Source of the DNA: Martelella mediterranea | Lineage (GTDB): Bacteria > Pseudomonadota > Alphaproteobacteria > Rhizobiales > Rhizobiaceae | Reading direction: 5' to 3' | Assembly (NCBI GenBank): GCA_003001975.1 | Contig: PVUG01000006.1 | Coordinates: 1-64,000, forward strand | DNA length: 64,000 bases | Program-made: the position numbers and the translations under genes | Shown: piece after piece, positions 36,592-45,601 of the stretch | Position numbering within the stretch: position 1 is the stretch's first letter | Layout: each line of letters opens with the position of its first letter | Notes under the pieces: model-generated | Told to the model about the DNA's origin: nothing | What the model saw: the letters and a program-made list of their open reading frames with translations, nothing else | Databases searched by the model: none

Positions 36592-37797
36592 ATGCAACAG
36601 ACATGGCGCTGGTTCGGTCCAGCAGACAAGGTGACAGTTGAAACGATGATGCAGGCGGGCGTCGAGGGGGTGGTGTCGGCCCTTCATCACGTCCCGACTG
36701 GAACGGTGTGGACCACCGAGGAAATAGAGCTTCGCCGGCAGCAGATCGCAACAATGGCAAACGGGCGTCCGTCGGGACTTGGCTGGAGCGTGGTCGAATC
36801 GCTTCCTGTCTCGGAAGACATCAAGAAACAGAAGGGCGAGTGGAAAACACATACTGAAAACTGGAAGCAATCGATGCGGCATCTGGCGGCCGCGGGTATC
36901 GATGTGATCTGCTACAATTTCATGCCGGTGCTCGACTGGACCCGCACGGACCTTGCATGGGAACGGCCGAACGGTGCGCGCTGCATGCGGTTCGATCTGA
37001 TCGACTTCGCCGCATATGATATCCATATTCTCGCGCGTCCCGGGGCGGCAGAAAGCTTCCCGGTCGATGTCAGGGAGGCCGCTGCAGCCCGCTTCGCGCA
37101 GATGAGCGAAATCGATAAGGAAGCAATTGCCGGGAATGTGGTCTTCGGCCTTCCAGGCGCAGCCGAGCGTTTCTCGCTGGACGATGTCAGAACCCAGCTC
37201 GGGGAATATGACAATATCAGTGAGGAACAGCTCCAGGGGCATATGATCGACTTCCTGTCGGAAGTCGCGCCGCTCGCCGAAGAACTGGGCGTACGCCTTT
37301 GCTGCCACCCGGATGATCCGCCATTTCCGCTTCTCGGGCTGCCCAGAATTATGTCGACGCAAGCGCAATATCGAAAGATCCTTGATGCTGTCGATCTGCC
37401 GGCAAACGGTGTGACGCTTTGTTCCGGGGCGCTGGGCGCACGTCCGGATAACGACCCTGTAGCGATTATGAGAGCGCTCGGCGACCGCGTGCATTTCATG
37501 CATCTTCGCAATGTAACGATTGAGGGCGATGCTGTGATGAATTCCTTCTACGAGGATCAGCATCTGACCGGACACACCGATATGGCTGCGCTTGTAAACG
37601 CGGTCGTCGAAGAAGAGCATCGTCGCAAAGCCGCAGGACGGTCGGACTGGTCAATTCCGATCAGGCCCGATCATGGACAGGATATCCTCGACGATATCGG
37701 CCGGCAGGCGCAACCGGGATACCCCGCGATTGGCAGGCTGAAAGGTCTTGCAGAACTTCGCGGGCTCTTCGCTGCGTTCGAGTGGAAAGCCGGGTAG
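36592..37797 (+). CDS. uxuA: Mannonate dehydratase
   Basis: 401 residues, the normal length for UxuA. Family signatures are MQQTWRWFGPADKVTVETMM, GVEGVVSALHHVPTGTVW, VICYNFMPVLDWTRTDL, LCCHPDDPPFPLLGLPRI with metal-binding Cys and His, SGALGARPDNDP and VHFMHLRNV. It dehydrates D-mannonate to 2-keto-3-deoxy-D-gluconate. It starts two bases after the dehydrogenase stop, so the pair forms a bicistronic operon opposite the TRAP/DlgD operon. Confidence 0.95.
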   Translation: MQQTWRWFGPADKVTVETMMQAGVEGVVSALHHVPTGTVWTTEEIELRRQQIATMANGRPSGLGWSVVESLPVSEDIKKQKGEWKTHTENWKQSMRHLAAAGIDVICYNFMPVLDWTRTDLAWERPNGARCMRFDLIDFAAYDIHILARPGAAESFPVDVREAAAARFAQMSEIDKEAIAGNVVFGLPGAAERFSLDDVRTQLGEYDNISEEQLQGHMIDFLSEVAPLAEELGVRLCCHPDDPPFPLLGLPRIMSTQAQYRKILDAVDLPANGVTLCSGALGARPDNDPVAIMRALGDRVHFMHLRNVTIEGDAVMNSFYEDQHLTGHTDMAALVNAVVEEEHRRKAAGRSDWSIPIRPDHGQDILDDIGRQAQPGYPAIGRLKGLAELRGLFAAFEWKAG

Positions 37798-38138
37798 TTC
37801 GCTCCAGGCGTGAAGGTTCGACAAAACGCCAACTGAAGTGCCTTCAGGTCACACAGGCGCCGAATGGCGGGATGTGTGAATTTGGCGTGGTTCTTCCTTT
37901 GACCGTGACATGCCGGTTCTTGCCAATCCAGACAGGAACCGGCACGTCCTAATCGTCGTCCCCTTGTGTTTCTCGCTCTCGGCGGGGCCTATCCCGCGCG
38001 ACCCATTCATCGTTTTGGGTCTCAATATCCCGTTTCTATCTTTTGCATCAGAAAAAAATGCATCTGATAAATTTGCAAATGCAAATTTTCTGTTCTATCT
38101 TCCGTTTTCAGAGGAGACTGAAATCAACGGAGGAGTGA
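37798..38138. other. Intergenic region between the uxuA end and the TRAP (gra) operon
   Basis: 341 bases without a gene. TGCCGGTTC (37911-37919) and GAACCGGCA (37936-37944) form a 9-base stem around a 16-base loop, without a T-run. The AT-rich part at 38040-38110 contains near-repeats (TGCATCAGA, TGCATCTGA) and the MarR-type site at 38073. GGAGGAG at 38129-38135 is the ribosome site of the next gene. Confidence 0.5.
38073..38084. promoter_or_regulatory. Candidate MarR operator 1 (TTGCAAATGCAA)
   Basis: TTGC-AAAT-GCAA is an inverted repeat, 54 bases before the TRAP binding-protein start. Two further copies of the pattern TTGYAAATRCAA lie upstream of the hydroxylase (41003) and of marR (46397). 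The shared site suggests one regulon. Confidence 0.65.
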
Positions 38139-39146
38139 ATGTCCAGATTTCTGCAGGCGGCCGCCTTTATGGCGTTGTCCGCGCTTTCGGCGGCGCCCGT
38201 CATGGCCGCCGATTATACGCTGAAAGTTTCATCGCCGACGAACAGCGATGTCATTTTGAAATGGATGGAGGGTTTCAAGAAGGGCGTCGAGGCGAAGACG
38301 GACGGCGCGATCGAGGTCCAGCTTTTCCCGGCCAATCAACTCGGTCAGATCCCGGCAACGGTTGAAGGCGTTGCCATGGGAACGATCGAGGTGACGGCGC
38401 CGGCATCGTCCTTCTTCGTCCAGTATGACAAGAAGTTCGAGGTGCTGGACGTTCCCGGCCTGTTCGGCGATCTGGCCGAGGCGCAGAAGGTTCTGGCCGA
38501 CCCGGACGTCGAGGATCATCTGTCGGCTTACGCCGCCGATCAGGGCATGGAAACCATCGCCGCCTTTCCCCATGGTCCGCTCGGCATTCTCAGCGTCAAA
38601 CCCATCGACACGATCGCTGCGCTGAAGGGGCAGAAGATCCGTGTGGCGGGGCCATCGGCTCTGGCGACCGGCCCTCTGGAGGCGCTCGGCGCCTCGCCGA
38701 TCTCTATGCCGCTTGGCGAGGTTCTGCCCGCCATGCAGAACGGCGTCGTCGACGGTCTGATCGCCGGCCTGCCGGTCTTTACCACCGGCCATTACTACGA
38801 TGTTGCCAAGGGGCTGACCGTGCTGCCGGAAAGCTACATGGTGGTGACGGCGGTGGCGAGCCAGTCGTTTCTGGACATGATCGGTCCGGAACTGGCCGAT
38901 GATGTGCGGGCTGCCGCACGCGAGGCGCTGACCGAGGCCAACACCTGGAATCTCGACGCAGTCGAACAGGTCAAGTCGATCTGGGAGAAAAACGGCGGCA
39001 AGATCCTCACCCTCTCGCCGGAGGACCAGAAGGCCTATCTGGACGCCGTGGCCGGGATCATGCCGAAAGCGGAAGCCGATAACCCCGACCTGGCCGATGA
39101 AATCACCTTCATGCAGGACGCCGTGAAGCGGCTCTCGGCCCAATAA
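38139..39146 (+). CDS. TRAP transporter substrate-binding protein (DctP family), gra locus
   Basis: 335 residues with a signal peptide (FMALSALSAAPVMAA-D). DctP features: LKVSSPTNSDVILKWMEGF, QLFPANQLGQIPATVEGV, KGQKIRVAGPSALATGPLEAL with the conserved Arg, and MPLGEVLPAMQNGVVDGLIAG. It is first of three TRAP genes directly before the gamma-resorcylate genes and has the same operator motif. The substrate is therefore probably gamma-resorcylate or a related aromatic acid (inferred). TRAP systems for aromatic acids are known but less common than for C4 acids. Confidence 0.92.
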   Translation: MSRFLQAAAFMALSALSAAPVMAADYTLKVSSPTNSDVILKWMEGFKKGVEAKTDGAIEVQLFPANQLGQIPATVEGVAMGTIEVTAPASSFFVQYDKKFEVLDVPGLFGDLAEAQKVLADPDVEDHLSAYAADQGMETIAAFPHGPLGILSVKPIDTIAALKGQKIRVAGPSALATGPLEALGASPISMPLGEVLPAMQNGVVDGLIAGLPVFTTGHYYDVAKGLTVLPESYMVVTAVASQSFLDMIGPELADDVRAAAREALTEANTWNLDAVEQVKSIWEKNGGKILTLSPEDQKAYLDAVAGIMPKAEADNPDLADEITFMQDAVKRLSAQ

Positions 39147-39163
39147 CAGTCATACGGATATAA

Positions 39164-39190
39164 GGGCGCGGACGTCTCGGCGCCGCGCCC
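39164..39190 (+). terminator. Intercistronic stem-loop after the binding-protein gene
   Basis: GGGCGCGG pairs with CCGCGCCC around an 11-base loop, 17 bases after the DctP stop. There is no T-run. Such stem-loops often protect the mRNA of abundant binding proteins so that it outlasts the permease part. Confidence 0.6.
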
Positions 39191-39205
39191 TCGGGAACAC
39201 GTTTA

Positions 39206-39679
39206 ATGAAACACGCGCTCGATACGATTTCGCGCTGGTTGATGACCGCGCTTGCCCTTCTGCTCATCCTTATGGTCCTGATGATCTGTCTCGGGGTCGC
39301 GTTGCGCTATATCTGGGGCGTCACCCTGCTGTGGCTGGATGAATCGCTCGTCTTCAGCATGGTCGGGATTGTCTTCATCGGCGCTATCGGCGTGTCGCAG
39401 AACAACCAGCATCTGCGGATGTCGCTGCTGTCCGACAGTTTCTCCAAACCACTCAGGCGTTTTCTGGGGCCGGTCGAACATCTGGCCACCGCCGGGATCT
39501 GTCTCTACGTCGCCTGGTACTCCTTCAGCGCCATCAGCCGTTTGTTTGCACGCGGAACGCTGAGCAATATGGCTGAGGTGCCGCTGTGGCTGGTGCAGGG
39601 CACCGTGCTTGTCGGCCTTGTCGGCATGGCGCTGATTGCGATTGTCCGGCTGTTTGAATCGCTGCGCGGGGGTGAATGA
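39206..39679 (+). CDS. TRAP transporter small permease (DctQ family), gra locus
   Basis: 157 residues with four membrane helices. The DctQ block LGVALRYIWGVTLLWLDESLVFSMVGIVFIG is clear. It forms the membrane part of the TRAP system with the DctM-type protein encoded two bases downstream. No special feature beyond the operon context. Confidence 0.92.
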   Translation: MKHALDTISRWLMTALALLLILMVLMICLGVALRYIWGVTLLWLDESLVFSMVGIVFIGAIGVSQNNQHLRMSLLSDSFSKPLRRFLGPVEHLATAGICLYVAWYSFSAISRLFARGTLSNMAEVPLWLVQGTVLVGLVGMALIAIVRLFESLRGGE

Positions 39680-39680
39680 G

Positions 39681-40961
39681 ATGATCTGGACACTCGTCGT
39701 TCTTCCCGTCGTGCTGATGCTCTTGGGTTACCCGATCTTTCTGGTGCTGCTGGCGGCCTCCGCCGCAACCATGGCGCTGACGATGCATCTGCCGCTGCTG
39801 GCGCTGCAGCAATATCTGTTTTCCTCCGTCAATGCCTATACGCTGCTGGCGCTGCCCTTCTTCATCTTCGCCGGCGAACTGATGGACCGCGGCGGCATCG
39901 CCAGCCGCCTCATGGACCTGATGCGCGCCAGCATGGGCCGCGTGCCGGGCAAGGTGCCGTTGACGGCGATCTCCGGCGGCGCGGTCTTCGGGGCGATCAC
40001 CGGCGTCGGCGCGGCCTCGGTTGCGACCGTCAGCAAGGTTATGCTGCCATCGCTGCGCGAGGACAAATATGACGACGCCTATTCCGCCGGGCTGCTGGTT
40101 TCCGTCGGCGCGGTCGGCGTGATCCTGCCGCCATCAATCCCGATGATCGTCTATGCCGCGGCGGCGGATCAGTCCATTCCGCGCCTTTATGCCGCCGGCA
40201 TCGTGCCGGGCCTGCTCATCGTCGGCCTGCTGGCGCTGCACGCCTTGTGGGTCGGGCGCAGGACGCGAAGCGGCAGCGAGGATGCCCTGTCGCTCGGCCA
40301 CTTCCTGCATGCTCTGAAACGGGGCGTCTGGGCGGCCGGCGTTCCGCTGGTCATCATCGGCGGCATTTATGGCGGCGTGTTCTCGCCGACGGAAGCCGCC
40401 GGCGTCGCCTGTCTCTATGCTTTTGCGGTCAGCTGTCTGGTCATGCGGGAGCTGACGCTGGCCGATCTTCTGGCCGCAGCACGCGTGACCGTTTCCTTCA
40501 CGTCGCAGATCATGATCGTGATTGCCTGTGCCGGCGTGTTCTCCTGGCTGATCACCGTCAATCAGGTGTCGGGCCAACTGGTCGCGCTGATCCAGCAGAT
40601 GGCGCTGCCGACATGGGTCCTGCTCATTGCGCTCAATATCCTGCTCTTGATCGTCGGCTGTCTGATCGATCCGCTGTCGGCCATTCTGCTTTTGACGCCG
40701 CTGTTGCTGCCGATCATCACGGCGGTCGGCATCGACCCGGTTCATTTCGGCATCATCATGACCGTGAACCTCGCGATCGGCCTGTTCACGCCGCCGTTCG
40801 GGATCAACATCTTCGTCATGCAGGTGGTTTCCGGCATGTCGTTGCGTACCATCTACAGGGGCATCCTTCCCTTTGCCCTGATCTATCTCGTGGCACTGCT
40901 GCTGATCACCTATGTCCCTGAAATCTCGAATGCCGGCGTGGCTATCCTGATCGGAAAATAA
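39681..40961 (+). CDS. TRAP transporter large permease (DctM family), gra locus
   Basis: 426 residues from the ATG at 39681, one base after the DctQ stop; an upstream in-frame start at 39636 would overlap DctQ without a ribosome site. About 12 helices; blocks ALPFFIFAGELMDRGGIASR, GVGAASVATVSKVMLPSL, VILPPSIPMIVYAAAADQS, VFSPTEAAGVACLYAF and NLAIGLFTPPFGINIFV are typical of DctM. It is the ion-coupled substrate channel for the binding protein at 38139. Confidence 0.93.
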   Translation: MIWTLVVLPVVLMLLGYPIFLVLLAASAATMALTMHLPLLALQQYLFSSVNAYTLLALPFFIFAGELMDRGGIASRLMDLMRASMGRVPGKVPLTAISGGAVFGAITGVGAASVATVSKVMLPSLREDKYDDAYSAGLLVSVGAVGVILPPSIPMIVYAAAADQSIPRLYAAGIVPGLLIVGLLALHALWVGRRTRSGSEDALSLGHFLHALKRGVWAAGVPLVIIGGIYGGVFSPTEAAGVACLYAFAVSCLVMRELTLADLLAAARVTVSFTSQIMIVIACAGVFSWLITVNQVSGQLVALIQQMALPTWVLLIALNILLLIVGCLIDPLSAILLLTPLLLPIITAVGIDPVHFGIIMTVNLAIGLFTPPFGINIFVMQVVSGMSLRTIYRGILPFALIYLVALLLITYVPEISNAGVAILIGK

Positions 40962-41002
40962 CGCCGGCCGGGCATAAAATGAGGCTTTTTGCGCCTTATT
41001 AT

Positions 41003-41014
41003 TTGCAAATACAA
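41003..41014. promoter_or_regulatory. Candidate MarR operator 2 (TTGCAAATACAA)
   Basis: It lies 38 bases before the hydroxylase start, close to where a -10 region would be (GAATTGTAATATCAAC follows). It matches TTGYAAATRCAA at all positions. The position would let a bound repressor block RNA polymerase. Confidence 0.65.
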
Positions 41015-41052
41015 GAATTGTAATATCAACTATATTCGATGGAGGAGAAACA

Positions 41053-42579
41053 ATGGATTGTGATGTCGCAATCGTGGGCTATGGCCCGACAGGAATGGCG
41101 CTGGCCGCGCTTCTGGGCCAGCAAGGCCGCAGCGTCATCGTGCTCGAGCGCTACCAGGGCCTCTACAATCTGCCCCGCGCCGCCGCTTTCGACGATGAAA
41201 CCATGCGGACGTTTCAGAAGCTCGGCATTTCGGAAAAGGTTCTGCCGGGCACCAATATCCAGCGCGGCTATGTCTGGATAAACGGCAATGACGAGGTTCT
41301 GCTCGACATCGAGTATGACAATCCCGGCCGCTGCGGCTGGCCGTCGCAGTACATGATGTACCAGCCGCATCTCGAAGACACGATGGACACGCTTGTCAGG
41401 AGCACGCCCGGCGTCGAGATCCGCAGCGGCCAGACGGTCATAGCACTTGCCGATGACGGCGAGGGCGTGACGGTCACTGCAAGAGACGAAAACGGCACGG
41501 AGCAGACCGTGCGCGCCCGCTATGTCGTCGGCTGCGACGGCGGCAACGGCTTTGTCCGCAAACATCTTGACGGCAAGCTCGAAGACCTCGCCTTCTTCGA
41601 AAACTGGCTGGTCTGCGACTTCGAAATGCGCCGCAATGTGCCGGGGCTTCCGTCCTTTCAACAGGTCTGCAATCCGGCCCAGTCGATATCGATCGTCAAT
41701 ATCGGCCCCAATCACCACCGTTTCTCCTTCCGGCTGGAAGCGGATGCGGATCGTGACGAACTGGTGAAGCCGGAAAACGTCTGGCCGCGCGTCGCCGCCT
41801 ATCTCACCCCGGATGATGCGGACCTTATTCGCGTGGCAAACTACACCTTTCTGTCCTGCGTCACTGAAAGCTGGCGCAAGGGCCGGATCATGCTGGCCGG
41901 CGATGCCGCCCACCAGATGCCGCCCTTCCTGGCGCAGGGCATGGTTTCGGGCATTCGCGACGCCCGCAATCTGGCGTGGAAGCTCGACATGGTGCTGTCC
42001 GGTTACGACGACGGGCTTCTCGACACCTACCAGAAAGAGCGCGAGCCGCATGTGCGCTACATCACCGACAAGGCCATCGAACTGGGCCGCGCCCAGACCA
42101 TGCGCGATCCCGAAAAGGCCAGGGAACGCGATGCCCGCATGATCGCCGCGCGCAAGGCCAATCACAAGCCGGACAAGCTCGTCTATCCGCCGCTGAAGGG
42201 CGGCCTGATCGACAATGACGGCGCGCTTCTGCCGCAGGGTCTGGTTTCGACGCCGGCCAGGACGGCGCTGTTCGACGAGATTGCCGGCACGGGCTGGCTG
42301 ATCGTCGCCGCCGACCGGCCCGCGCTCTCGGAGATCAGTGAAGGCGACCTTGAGAGCTGGAAGGCCATGGGCGGTTCCGATGCGGTCTTTGCCCTCACGC
42401 AGATGTTCGGCGGCGGCGATATCTGGGACACCAACGGCGTATATGGCCGCTGGTTCAGCGAGACCGGCGCGGTTGCCGCCATCGTCCGACCCGACAGCTA
42501 TGTCTACGGCCTCGCCAAGACGCCGGGCGAACTTTCAACGCTGTTGGGCGGCCTCTTGTCCGCGCTCGGCCCGCGCTGA
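41053..42579 (+). CDS. FAD-dependent aromatic hydroxylase (MhpA-like; probable resorcinol 4-hydroxylase)
   Basis: 508 residues of the flavoprotein aromatic hydroxylase class. Landmarks are the FAD-binding VAIVGYGPTGMALAALLGQQ, the CDGGNGFVRK DG motif and the second FAD motif LAGDAAHQMPPFLAQGMVSG. It is most like MhpA, the 3-(3-hydroxyphenyl)propionate hydroxylase, with a thioredoxin-like C-terminal part. The next three genes degrade gamma-resorcylate, so the natural job is probably para-hydroxylation of resorcinol to hydroxyquinol (inferred). In Rhizobium sp. MTP-10005 this step uses a two-component enzyme, GraA/GraD, so this would be a different solution. GGAGGAG lies five bases before the ATG. 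Confidence 0.85.
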   Translation: MDCDVAIVGYGPTGMALAALLGQQGRSVIVLERYQGLYNLPRAAAFDDETMRTFQKLGISEKVLPGTNIQRGYVWINGNDEVLLDIEYDNPGRCGWPSQYMMYQPHLEDTMDTLVRSTPGVEIRSGQTVIALADDGEGVTVTARDENGTEQTVRARYVVGCDGGNGFVRKHLDGKLEDLAFFENWLVCDFEMRRNVPGLPSFQQVCNPAQSISIVNIGPNHHRFSFRLEADADRDELVKPENVWPRVAAYLTPDDADLIRVANYTFLSCVTESWRKGRIMLAGDAAHQMPPFLAQGMVSGIRDARNLAWKLDMVLSGYDDGLLDTYQKEREPHVRYITDKAIELGRAQTMRDPEKARERDARMIAARKANHKPDKLVYPPLKGGLIDNDGALLPQGLVSTPARTALFDEIAGTGWLIVAADRPALSEISEGDLESWKAMGGSDAVFALTQMFGGGDIWDTNGVYGRWFSETGAVAAIVRPDSYVYGLAKTPGELSTLLGGLLSALGPR

Positions 42580-42622
42580 CGCGCGCAAACAGATCAGACG
42601 ATTTCCATCAGGAGGATAGTCA

Positions 42623-43609
42623 ATGCAAGGCAAGATCGCCCTCGAAGAACACTTCGCCATTCCCGATACGCTTCAGGATTCCGCCGGCTTCGTGCCGGGC
42701 GCCTACTGGGACGAACTCCAGCACCGGCTGCTCGACATTCACGATACAAGGCTGAAACTCATGGATGCCCACGGGATCGACCTCATGATCCTGTCGCTGA
42801 ACGCGCCGGCTGTGCAGGCCATCACCGACCGTGAAAAGGCTATCGACATTGCCCGGCGCGCCAACGACACGCTGGCCGAGGAATGCGCCCGCCGTCCCGA
42901 CCGTTTCCGGGCATTTGCGGCCCTGCCGATGCAGGATCCGGACGCGGCGGCGCGCGAGCTGGATCGTTGCGTCAACGATCTGGGTTTTGTCGGCGCGCTG
43001 GTCAACGGCTTCTCGCAGGACAGCCTGCAGGGCGGTGGCGAGACCCCGCTTTATTACGACCTGCCGCAATACCGCCCGTTCTGGGGTGAGGTCGCAAGGC
43101 TGGATGTGCCCTTCTATCTGCACCCGCGCAACCCGCTGCCGCAGGATGCCCGCATCTATGAAGGTCACCCGTGGCTGCTCGGCCCGACCTGGGCCTTTGC
43201 CCAGGAAACGGCCGTCCATGCCCTGCGCCTGATGGGTTCCGGTCTGTTCGACGAGCACCCCTCGCTGCAGATCGTTCTCGGCCATATGGGCGAGGGCATC
43301 CCCTACATGATCTGGCGGATCGACCATCGCAACGCCTGGGTCAAGCTGCCGCCGAAACATCCGGCCAAGCGGAAATTCGCCGATTATTTCAACGAGAATT
43401 TCCACATCACCACATCCGGCAATTTCCGCACCCAGACGCTGATCGACGCCATTCTCGAACTTGGCGCCGACCGCATCATGTTCTCGACCGACTGGCCGTT
43501 CGAAAATGTCGACCATGCCGCAGACTGGTTCGATGCCGCCTCGGTTTCGGAAGCGGACCGGATCAAGATCGGCCGGACCAATGCCAGCCGGCTGTTCAAA
43601 CTGGAGTAG
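42623..43609 (+). CDS. graF: Gamma-resorcylate (2,6-dihydroxybenzoate) decarboxylase
   Basis: 328 residues of the amidohydrolase-superfamily decarboxylases. The metal ligands are visible as E8 and H10 in KIALEEHFAIP, His167 in FYLHPRNPLPQD and Asp290 in FSTDWPFENVDHA. The sequence is very close to the Rhizobium gamma-resorcylate decarboxylase as I remember it (IALEEHFAIP-TLQDSAGFVPG, RLKLMDAHGI, FVGALVNGFSQ). It removes CO2 from 2,6-dihydroxybenzoate to give resorcinol, reversibly and without an organic cofactor. AGGAGG precedes the ATG. It sits in the same operon as the other three pathway genes. Confidence 0.93.
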   Translation: MQGKIALEEHFAIPDTLQDSAGFVPGAYWDELQHRLLDIHDTRLKLMDAHGIDLMILSLNAPAVQAITDREKAIDIARRANDTLAEECARRPDRFRAFAALPMQDPDAAARELDRCVNDLGFVGALVNGFSQDSLQGGGETPLYYDLPQYRPFWGEVARLDVPFYLHPRNPLPQDARIYEGHPWLLGPTWAFAQETAVHALRLMGSGLFDEHPSLQIVLGHMGEGIPYMIWRIDHRNAWVKLPPKHPAKRKFADYFNENFHITTSGNFRTQTLIDAILELGADRIMFSTDWPFENVDHAADWFDAASVSEADRIKIGRTNASRLFKLE

Positions 43610-43615
43610 GTTACC

Positions 43616-44671
43616 ATGCAGGCTTTCACACATACGGCTTCCCCCGCGCGGATCGTCTTCGGGCGGGGAACACTTGAAAGCGCGGCCGATGAGGTGCGCC
43701 GCCTCGGCGCATCGCGGGCGCTCGTCCTGTCCACGCCGCAACAGCGCGGGCAGGCCGAAACCCTGGCCGCAAGCCTCGGGTCTCTTTCCGCCGATCTCTT
43801 TGACGGCGCGACCATGCATACGCCGGTCGATGTCACCATGCGCGCCATGGCGGCCTTCGAAAAGGTCGGAGCCGACTGCATCGTCGCCATCGGCGGCGGT
43901 TCGACGACCGGGCTTGGCAAGGCGATTGCCGCGCGCAACGGCGCGCCGCAGCTGGTCATCCCGACGACCTATGCCGGCTCGGAGGCGACGCCGATCCTCG
44001 GCGAAACCGAAAACGGCGTAAAGACCACGCGCCGCGGACCGGAGATCCTGCCGGAAACGGTGATCTACGACCCGGACCTGACCACATCGCTGCCGCGCCA
44101 TCTCGCCGTCACCAGCGGCCTGAATGCCATGGCTCATGCCGCCGAGGGCGTTTACGCCCGCGACGGAAGCCCGGTCTACACGCTGATGGCTCTTGAGGGG
44201 CTGCGGGCGTTCCGCGATGCGCTGCCCGCCATCGTCGACGATCCGGACAATGCCGAAGGGCGCGACGGCGCGGTCTATGGCGCATGGCTGTGCGGCACGG
44301 TGCTCGGCGGCGTCGGCATGTCGGTCCATCACAAGCTCTGCCACACGCTGGGCGGCAGTCTGGACCTGCCGCATGCGGATACGCATGCAATTCTGCTGCC
44401 CCACACGATTGCTTTTATCGAGGAGACGGCGCCGGAAGCGCTGGCATCGGTGGCAAGCCTGTTCGGCGGCCGGGCCGGTGCGGGGCTTTACGATTTCGCC
44501 CGTTCGCTCGGCGCGCCGCTGCGACTTGCCGATCTCGGCGTCACGGAAACGCAACTGGACCGCATGGCGGAACTGGCCACGGCCAATCCCTACTGGAGCC
44601 CCCGTCCGCTCGACCGAAAGAGCATCAGAGAACTGCTTCAGCGCGCATGGGCCGGAAAGCGCCCGGACTGA
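43616..44671 (+). CDS. graC: Maleylacetate reductase
   Basis: 351 residues of the iron-containing alcohol dehydrogenase-like family. Landmarks are ARIVFGRGTL, CIVAIGGGSTTGLGKAIA (NAD(P)H binding), LVIPTTYAGSEATPILGETE, ASGLNAMAH-type TSGLNAMAHAAEGVYA, SVHHKLCHTLGG and ADTHAILLPH. It reduces maleylacetate, made by ring cleavage of hydroxyquinol, to 3-oxoadipate with NAD(P)H. It starts six bases after the decarboxylase stop. Confidence 0.93.
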   Translation: MQAFTHTASPARIVFGRGTLESAADEVRRLGASRALVLSTPQQRGQAETLAASLGSLSADLFDGATMHTPVDVTMRAMAAFEKVGADCIVAIGGGSTTGLGKAIAARNGAPQLVIPTTYAGSEATPILGETENGVKTTRRGPEILPETVIYDPDLTTSLPRHLAVTSGLNAMAHAAEGVYARDGSPVYTLMALEGLRAFRDALPAIVDDPDNAEGRDGAVYGAWLCGTVLGGVGMSVHHKLCHTLGGSLDLPHADTHAILLPHTIAFIEETAPEALASVASLFGGRAGAGLYDFARSLGAPLRLADLGVTETQLDRMAELATANPYWSPRPLDRKSIRELLQRAWAGKRPD

Positions 44672-44689
44672 TTGGAGAGGAGAAAACCA

Positions 44690-45532
44690 ATGACCCGCTA
44701 TTTTACGGAAGAGGCATCGGTCGAAACCGTCAATGAACGCGTGGGAAGCGAGGCTTCCCCGCGCCTGCGCGAAGTGATGACATCGCTTGTCAGCCATCTT
44801 CATGCCTTCGCCAAGGAGACCAACCTCACGCAGGATGAATGGGATATCGCCATCGATTTCCTCACCCGCACCGGCCAGATCTGCTCCGAGGAGCGGCAGG
44901 AATTCATCCTGCTTTCCGATGTTCTGGGCTTTTCGATGCTGGTGGATGCGATCAACAACCGGCGTCCGGAAGGAGCGACGGAAAACACCGTTTTCGGCCC
45001 CTTCCATGTCGCCAACGCCCCGATCCGACAGATGGGCGACTGCATATCGCTCGACGGCAAGGGCGAACTCTGCCGCTATATCGGCAAGGTGACGGACCTT
45101 GACGGAAACCCGGTCGAAAATGCCTGCATCGATGTCTGGTCGGACAATGCCGACAGTTTCTACGATGTCCAGCAGCCTGATATCCAGCCCAAATGGAACA
45201 ATCGCGGCCGGTTCTTCACCGGCCCGGACGGCGCCTATCAGTTCGTCGGCATCAAGCCGGTGAGCTATCCGATCCCCGACGACGGCCCGGTCGGCCAGAT
45301 GCTGGGGCATATGGGCCGCCACCCCTACCGCCCGGCGCACATGCATTTTCTGGTCACCGCCGACGGCTTCCAGAAGCTGGTCACCCACACGTTCGCCGGT
45401 GATGACAAGTACCTGGAAAGCGATGCCGTTTTCGGCGTCAAGAAAAGCCTGATCGCGCCGTTCGTGCGATCTGACGACGAAGAGACGGTCTGGCGCTCCG
45501 ATTTCGATTTCGTGCTGGTGCCGGTGGAGTAA
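44690..45532 (+). CDS. graB: Hydroxyquinol 1,2-dioxygenase (intradiol)
   Basis: 280 residues from the ATG at 44690, preceded by GGAGAGGAG; the frame could extend to 44672 but without such a site. The N-terminal helical dimer domain has QDEWDIAIDFLTRTGQICS and RQEFILLSDVLGFSMLVDAI. The catalytic beta domain has GPFHVANAPIRQMGD, CRYIGKVTDLDGNPVENACIDVW with a Tyr ligand, and HPYRPAHMHFLV with Tyr and two His ligands for Fe3+. It opens hydroxyquinol to maleylacetate. Last gene of the pathway operon; a hairpin follows. Confidence 0.94.
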   Translation: MTRYFTEEASVETVNERVGSEASPRLREVMTSLVSHLHAFAKETNLTQDEWDIAIDFLTRTGQICSEERQEFILLSDVLGFSMLVDAINNRRPEGATENTVFGPFHVANAPIRQMGDCISLDGKGELCRYIGKVTDLDGNPVENACIDVWSDNADSFYDVQQPDIQPKWNNRGRFFTGPDGAYQFVGIKPVSYPIPDDGPVGQMLGHMGRHPYRPAHMHFLVTADGFQKLVTHTFAGDDKYLESDAVFGVKKSLIAPFVRSDDEETVWRSDFDFVLVPVE

Positions 45533-45539
45533 AGCGGCG

Positions 45540-45565
45540 GGAGGCCGGATGAGACGACGGCCTCC
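45540..45565 (+). terminator. Terminator-like hairpin after the gra operon
   Basis: GGAGGCCG pairs with CGGCCTCC around a 10-base loop, just after the dioxygenase stop (45532). AGTTTCTTCT follows, a weak T-run. Confidence 0.6.
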
Positions 45566-45601
45566 AGTTTCTTCTGACAAAACCGGCCCACTCTCTCAGG
45601 T

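Noticed and set aside
42620-45580. 986-codon open frame antisense to the gra genes
   Set aside because: It runs across four well-identified enzymes on the other strand and has the composition of an antisense frame.
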